A DNA stretch of 64,000 nt, from NCBI GenBank assembly GCA_964609695.1, contig CAZSSP010000002.1:62001-126000 (forward strand). Reading direction: 5' to 3'. The translations under genes were made by a program, and so were the position numbers. The notes beneath the pieces are model-generated. The model did not search any database and was not told the origin of the DNA. It saw only the letters and a program-made list of their open reading frames with translations. Shown here piece after piece: positions 60,478 to 64,000 of the stretch; positions within the stretch are counted from its first letter, which is position 1; each line of letters begins with the position of its first letter. The DNA comes from JAGNHS01 sp964609695. Its GTDB lineage: Bacteria > Bdellovibrionota > UBA2428.

Positions 60478-63400
60478 ATGTTGAAATTATTGAATCGTCT
60501 ATACTTTTCGTTGTTTTTGATAAGTCTTCTAAGCTTTTCCCTCAATAAAACCCATGCAGAAGTTATCAATTGCGATGAGGTCGTTAAAAATGTGCTCACC
60601 TCTTGGAGAAGTTCTGATCGATTTATCCCCGGAGGTATTATTCGCCAGCAGGCCGAAACATTTATCGCTTCAAGTTTGCGGCGCGATTTAGCTCAATGCT
60701 CAATGGTGGATGCCGAAGCTTCGCTGCTTAGACTCAAAGACGAACTCAAAATCGATAAAGGTGTTGCTGAAAATTTATATAAGATTCAAAAAATTACACA
60801 ACTGTGTATGAAGGGCGAATGTCCTTTTGAAAAAGATAGAATTTCGCCCTTGGCCCGTGAAGAAGACAGGATTCTTCATTTTCCTGTTGGTGAAAAACTC
60901 GAAGCATTGCTATCAGCATTTCCTGACGCTCCTTCGCTAGAGCAACAAGTTCCGGGTTCCTATGTTTTTCGTAGAGACTTATTGGCACAAGAGTCCGTCT
61001 CATCTCCCATTAAAAACGATCACTACGCTTTCACTATTGGGTCGGTGTTTTTTAACGAGGGCATGCATGCTTCCCATAAAGTCGTAATGGAAAACCTTAG
61101 TCGGGGTTCTAACGACTGGCCCTTTATGGTGAGCTATGGACAAGATCAAGTCATCGACATGCTCGAAAATCTTCGTTTTCAAGATTGGGAAGTTGAAGCA
61201 CTTAAAAGAAGAGTCACAACAAAATGGAAAGCCGATCCTGCTTTTTGGACTTGGTTAAGGCAATGGCGTTTTACAGGCGACATTGATGGACTTGCGCCTG
61301 GTACTATAAGTTTTCCTAATCTCCCTGCGCTTTATGTAACGACCGATCCCATTTCTGCACTCATTGTAGAAAGTAAAATAAATCCCATCATGAGTTCATA
61401 CACAAAATGGATGACCAACGTGGTGCGAATTATCATAGCTAAAAAAGGAATTAAGTCTCTTCAAGAAGCGGGCACTCGACGCGTTTTAACTGGGACACTT
61501 TCGGCTCTTACCGCACTTTTTGCAGGAGTAGAGGGAACTTCAAACGTTTACGCCGCTGAACTCTTGGGTAAATACTCCTATGGAACTACTCCACACAGCG
61601 GAATTATGATGTTTCATCCCAATGAAGAATCAGGTTTTGAAACAATTTTAGAACACGTCATTGGAGAGGCGCTCATGCTTCCCGACACCTACAATATAAT
61701 GGATGGAATCACCAAGGCCATTCGAGCTGGTGGTGGCGAAAAAGTATTCATGGTTCGCCAAGATTCCAATATCTATAATCTCGACAGCGATGAAGCTTTA
61801 AGCACTGAAGATACTGTTCGAGCCATTCACGATTTATGGGTAGATTTAGGAAGACCCGCCAATGACCACGCAGTGACCAACGATCTCAACGAGTATTCAC
61901 TTCAAGTTTTAGCCGATGAAGAAGGCGATAAAGTTTCCATGGTGAGTATTGGTGGCGGGATTGCCACGGGTTCTGGGCCTTCTCATGGAAACTATGTTTA
62001 TAAATTAGTGGAATTTGAAGTTTACGAGGGACAAGGGGCCGATCGAAAACTTGTTCGCAAAGTTTATCCTGTGAAAGTGGCCAATGGTGCCAAGTCTACT
62101 GAGCCCGGTAAAAAAGATATCTATCGATATTTTTCTCCTGATGGAAAAAAAATGTTGAGAGATTTGAAAGTTTTGGCAGGCTCTCCAGCTCCAGAAGGTG
62201 CAACTTTACTCACTCGTTCTTTGGTGCGGGGTGGAAAAAGAGTTTTAACTTCAAGTTCTCCTGATCAAATGCATTCCTACATTTTCGATCAAGTGGCGCA
62301 ATTACCTGCTGAATATCAAGAATTAACTCGAAAAACTTCTGAGGGTCGCAGAATTCCTGTCACTCGCTCATTGCTCAATTCTGAATCAAAACTTTATCCA
62401 GTAGATAGTTCCGCTGAACTTGCTGCTATTCGTGAAAAAGCCATTCAAGAAACAATTCCTCCAGAAGAATTTAGAGTGCTTGTGATTTTTGGCTCTTTTG
62501 ATCCTGTGACAGATGAAGGTCATATTAGAATGGCCTACCGATTGAGCGCCCTTTATAGAGATCAGAGTAATCCTTTAGGTTTTAACAAAATACTTTTTGT
62601 ACCTGCTCGAGACGAGCCCGCTCATGACAAAGAGTATAGGCTAAAAGCCTTGGCTAGAATCAATGTACTTAAGCGCAAATTAAAAAACTTTCATAAAGCA
62701 GAGCTTGAAACTTTGGCTTCTAGAAAATCAAAATTAGAACATGCTCTTCCTGAAATTGAAGTTTGGGATGGTGAAGTGAATTATACGGGTGTTCAGCCTC
62801 CCTATACCTACGACACACTCAAAGCCATTTCACGGCAGTATCCCGGCGCTCGCTTGATGTCTTCTATGGGTGAAGATACTTTTTACACAATCGGTCGAAG
62901 TGAAAAGCCCTGGAAGGATGCTGATAAATTATTAAACGAGTTTGATTGGATTGTGGTTAAGCGAGCAGCAAAACATGGTGATGCAGCTTTTGAAGCCGAT
63001 AAAATCGACACCATGAAAATGATGTCTGCATTCACTAAAAAACCCTATAGATTAATTTCTCCCAGCGGATCGCAAGTTCGATTTTTGGATCTTAAGTTGG
63101 CTGCAGTTTCTTCAACTCAGATTCGAGATTTTTACGACAACTTAGGCATCGCTTTTCGATCGCACATCACGGATCCTCAGGAAACTTTTTTAGTTCGCTC
63201 ACAGCGTCCTACTGAGAAAAACAAACTCGATGGAACTCTAGCGGTTCAAGGTACTCATAAAACTATTGATTATATATTATCGATGGTCAAAGCCACTCGA
63301 AGAATTAATAATGCGGTTATTACGGGATCTGGCGATGCGCATTTTAAAGAAGAAAAAATCTATCCACATTTGAACGAAGGTGAATTTTTCACCATGAACT

Positions 63401-64000
63401 TTCCAATGCACGGTGAAATTAATACTGAAGGTCCTGGGGGCGATGCTTGGATTGAAGAATTAGAAGCTATCATTCCACGAAGTTCACAGTTACGAATTCC
63501 AGCCCATGAACTTGTATTCAAAGAAGGTGATGCAGAATGGAAAGCAAAGCATTCTGGAGTATTAAGACCAGAGTGGAAGTTGGCCGACTTTGATTGGGCT
63601 CAACATGAAGCCAAAATTACAGACCCTAATTCTGTTTTGCGATTTGATAAGCAGGGGCCGGGTTCCTATGATGTTTTTGTAAATCCTCGTTACTATGAAT
63701 ATTTGGAAAAAATTGATCCCTATAGAATTCTGCCTCATTTTCATAGTGCTTGGGCCACCGATTATTGTGTTTATTCAGTGGTTAAAGGCGAGCTTCTGCG
63801 CGGATTTAGAAGTATCGTAGTTATCGATACCATCGCGGGTGTTTTTCCTCGTCAATCTGCAGATAGAATTAGAGAGCTCAAAGCCTTGGGCGCACAATTT
63901 ATTACCACTAAAGATTTCACTTCGATTGTGACGAAGCTTGAAACTATTCAAAATGGCGGAAAAAAAGTGACTTGGTCGGACACTCTCAATGCCCTGGCGG
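60478..64000 (+). CDS. Exported three-module NAD-salvage protein: NAPRTase, NaMN adenylyltransferase, nicotinamidase-like (cut by window edge)
   Basis: I read one open frame of 1174 codons from the ATG at 60478 to the window end. Residues 1-27 are a Sec signal (FSLFLISLLSFSLNKTHA, cut before E28). Residues about 28-180 are unfamiliar. Residues about 182-620 match nicotinate phosphoribosyltransferase: 'HYAFTIGSVFFNEGMHAS', 'EAGTRR' (330-335), 'GTSNVYAAELLG', catalytic 'GTTPHS' (His373), 'IGGGIATGSGPSHGNYVYKL'. Residues about 665-890 match NadD: 'GSFDPVTDEGH' (672-682, one residue longer than usual), 'YTYDTL', 'SSTQIR' (878-883). Residues about 902-1131 match nicotinamidase PncA: 'GDAH' (953-955), Lys1015 and Cys1097 in 'ATDYCV', but Asp is replaced by Arg907. 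Together they would turn nicotinamide into nicotinate, NaMN and NaAD. NAD synthetase is not seen; it may lie beyond the edge. Confidence 0.88.
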   Translation, partial: MLKLLNRLYFSLFLISLLSFSLNKTHAEVINCDEVVKNVLTSWRSSDRFIPGGIIRQQAETFIASSLRRDLAQCSMVDAEASLLRLKDELKIDKGVAENLYKIQKITQLCMKGECPFEKDRISPLAREEDRILHFPVGEKLEALLSAFPDAPSLEQQVPGSYVFRRDLLAQESVSSPIKNDHYAFTIGSVFFNEGMHASHKVVMENLSRGSNDWPFMVSYGQDQVIDMLENLRFQDWEVEALKRRVTTKWKADPAFWTWLRQWRFTGDIDGLAPGTISFPNLPALYVTTDPISALIVESKINPIMSSYTKWMTNVVRIIIAKKGIKSLQEAGTRRVLTGTLSALTALFAGVEGTSNVYAAELLGKYSYGTTPHSGIMMFHPNEESGFETILEHVIGEALMLPDTYNIMDGITKAIRAGGGEKVFMVRQDSNIYNLDSDEALSTEDTVRAIHDLWVDLGRPANDHAVTNDLNEYSLQVLADEEGDKVSMVSIGGGIATGSGPSHGNYVYKLVEFEVYEGQGADRKLVRKVYPVKVANGAKSTEPGKKDIYRYFSPDGKKMLRDLKVLAGSPAPEGATLLTRSLVRGGKRVLTSSSPDQMHSYIFDQVAQLPAEYQELTRKTSEGRRIPVTRSLLNSESKLYPVDSSAELAAIREKAIQETIPPEEFRVLVIFGSFDPVTDEGHIRMAYRLSALYRDQSNPLGFNKILFVPARDEPAHDKEYRLKALARINVLKRKLKNFHKAELETLASRKSKLEHALPEIEVWDGEVNYTGVQPPYTYDTLKAISRQYPGARLMSSMGEDTFYTIGRSEKPWKDADKLLNEFDWIVVKRAAKHGDAAFEADKIDTMKMMSAFTKKPYRLISPSGSQVRFLDLKLAAVSSTQIRDFYDNLGIAFRSHITDPQETFLVRSQRPTEKNKLDGTLAVQGTHKTIDYILSMVKATRRINNAVITGSGDAHFKEEKIYPHLNEGEFFTMNFPMHGEINTEGPGGDAWIEELEAIIPRSSQLRIPAHELVFKEGDAEWKAKHSGVLRPEWKLADFDWAQHEAKITDPNSVLRFDKQGPGSYDVFVNPRYYEYLEKIDPYRILPHFHSAWATDYCVYSVVKGELLRGFRSIVVIDTIAGVFPRQSADRIRELKALGAQFITTKDFTSIVTKLETIQNGGKKVTWSDTLNALA

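Noticed and set aside
60345..61182. Several 60-84 codon minus-strand frames opposite the NAD-salvage gene
   Set aside because: They are shadows of the plus-strand gene, which has domain motifs throughout.
1..64000. CRISPR arrays, tRNA and rRNA genes
   Set aside because: I saw no regularly spaced direct repeats and no tRNA- or rRNA-like segment by eye; a dedicated scan would be needed to exclude a single tRNA.

Overview
The window looks like the chromosome of a Gram-negative, AT-leaning bacterium, most likely a member of the Bdellovibrionota. This is an inference. It rests on the very high proportion of exported proteins, secreted proteases, carbohydrate-active lipoproteins, a CHASE2 sensor, a c-di-GMP (PilZ) protein and long intergenic hairpins next to ordinary housekeeping genes. 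No tRNA, rRNA, CRISPR array, transposase or phage gene was recognised.

Layout. 1-7.4 kb: the 5' part of a CHASE2 sensor gene, rsmI, a STAS protein, an apparently exported nucleotidyltransferase, a tandem pair of paralogous secreted proteins and a rhodanese. 7.5-15.1 kb, all on the minus strand: fbaB, a small gene, pssA, asd, truA, a TonB-like protein and a penicillin-acylase-family hydrolase. 15.3-25.6 kb: two small secreted proteins, a histidine kinase with a sigma-54 activator, glpX, mutS2, an NFACT-R protein and a PilZ protein. 25.9-38.1 kb: a GH35 lipoprotein with a glucoamylase-like protein, a two-gene oligopeptide ABC system, a TPR protein overlapping a LolB-like lipoprotein gene, and a subtilase. 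38.6-47.8 kb: secreted proteins including a 1478-residue M48 protein and a TPR plus beta-barrel pair. 47.8-64 kb: an exported PRPP-synthetase-like protein, a Tat-exported aldehyde dehydrogenase, an M23 peptidase, the sucC-sucD-ndk-mdh operon, ltaE, and a giant ORF that runs off the end.

The most remarkable content is in the last 16 kb. The gene starting at 60478 encodes a signal peptide followed by three consecutive NAD-salvage enzyme modules: nicotinate phosphoribosyltransferase, nicotinate-nucleotide adenylyltransferase and a nicotinamidase-like hydrolase. About 10 kb upstream lies another signal-peptide protein with tandem PRPP-synthetase modules, and PRPP is the co-substrate of the first enzyme. 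Divergent from it is an aldehyde dehydrogenase with a twin-arginine signal, which would need NAD(P) outside the cytoplasm. Together they suggest an extracytoplasmic NAD-salvage system that I do not recognise from the literature. Export and activity are predictions.

A second theme is a family of long intergenic hairpins (near 3.4, 38.1, 46.9 and 52.9 kb). Their arms differ between copies but stay complementary, which argues for selection on structure. A second short repeat occurs in inverted orientation at 25.7 and 52.7 kb.
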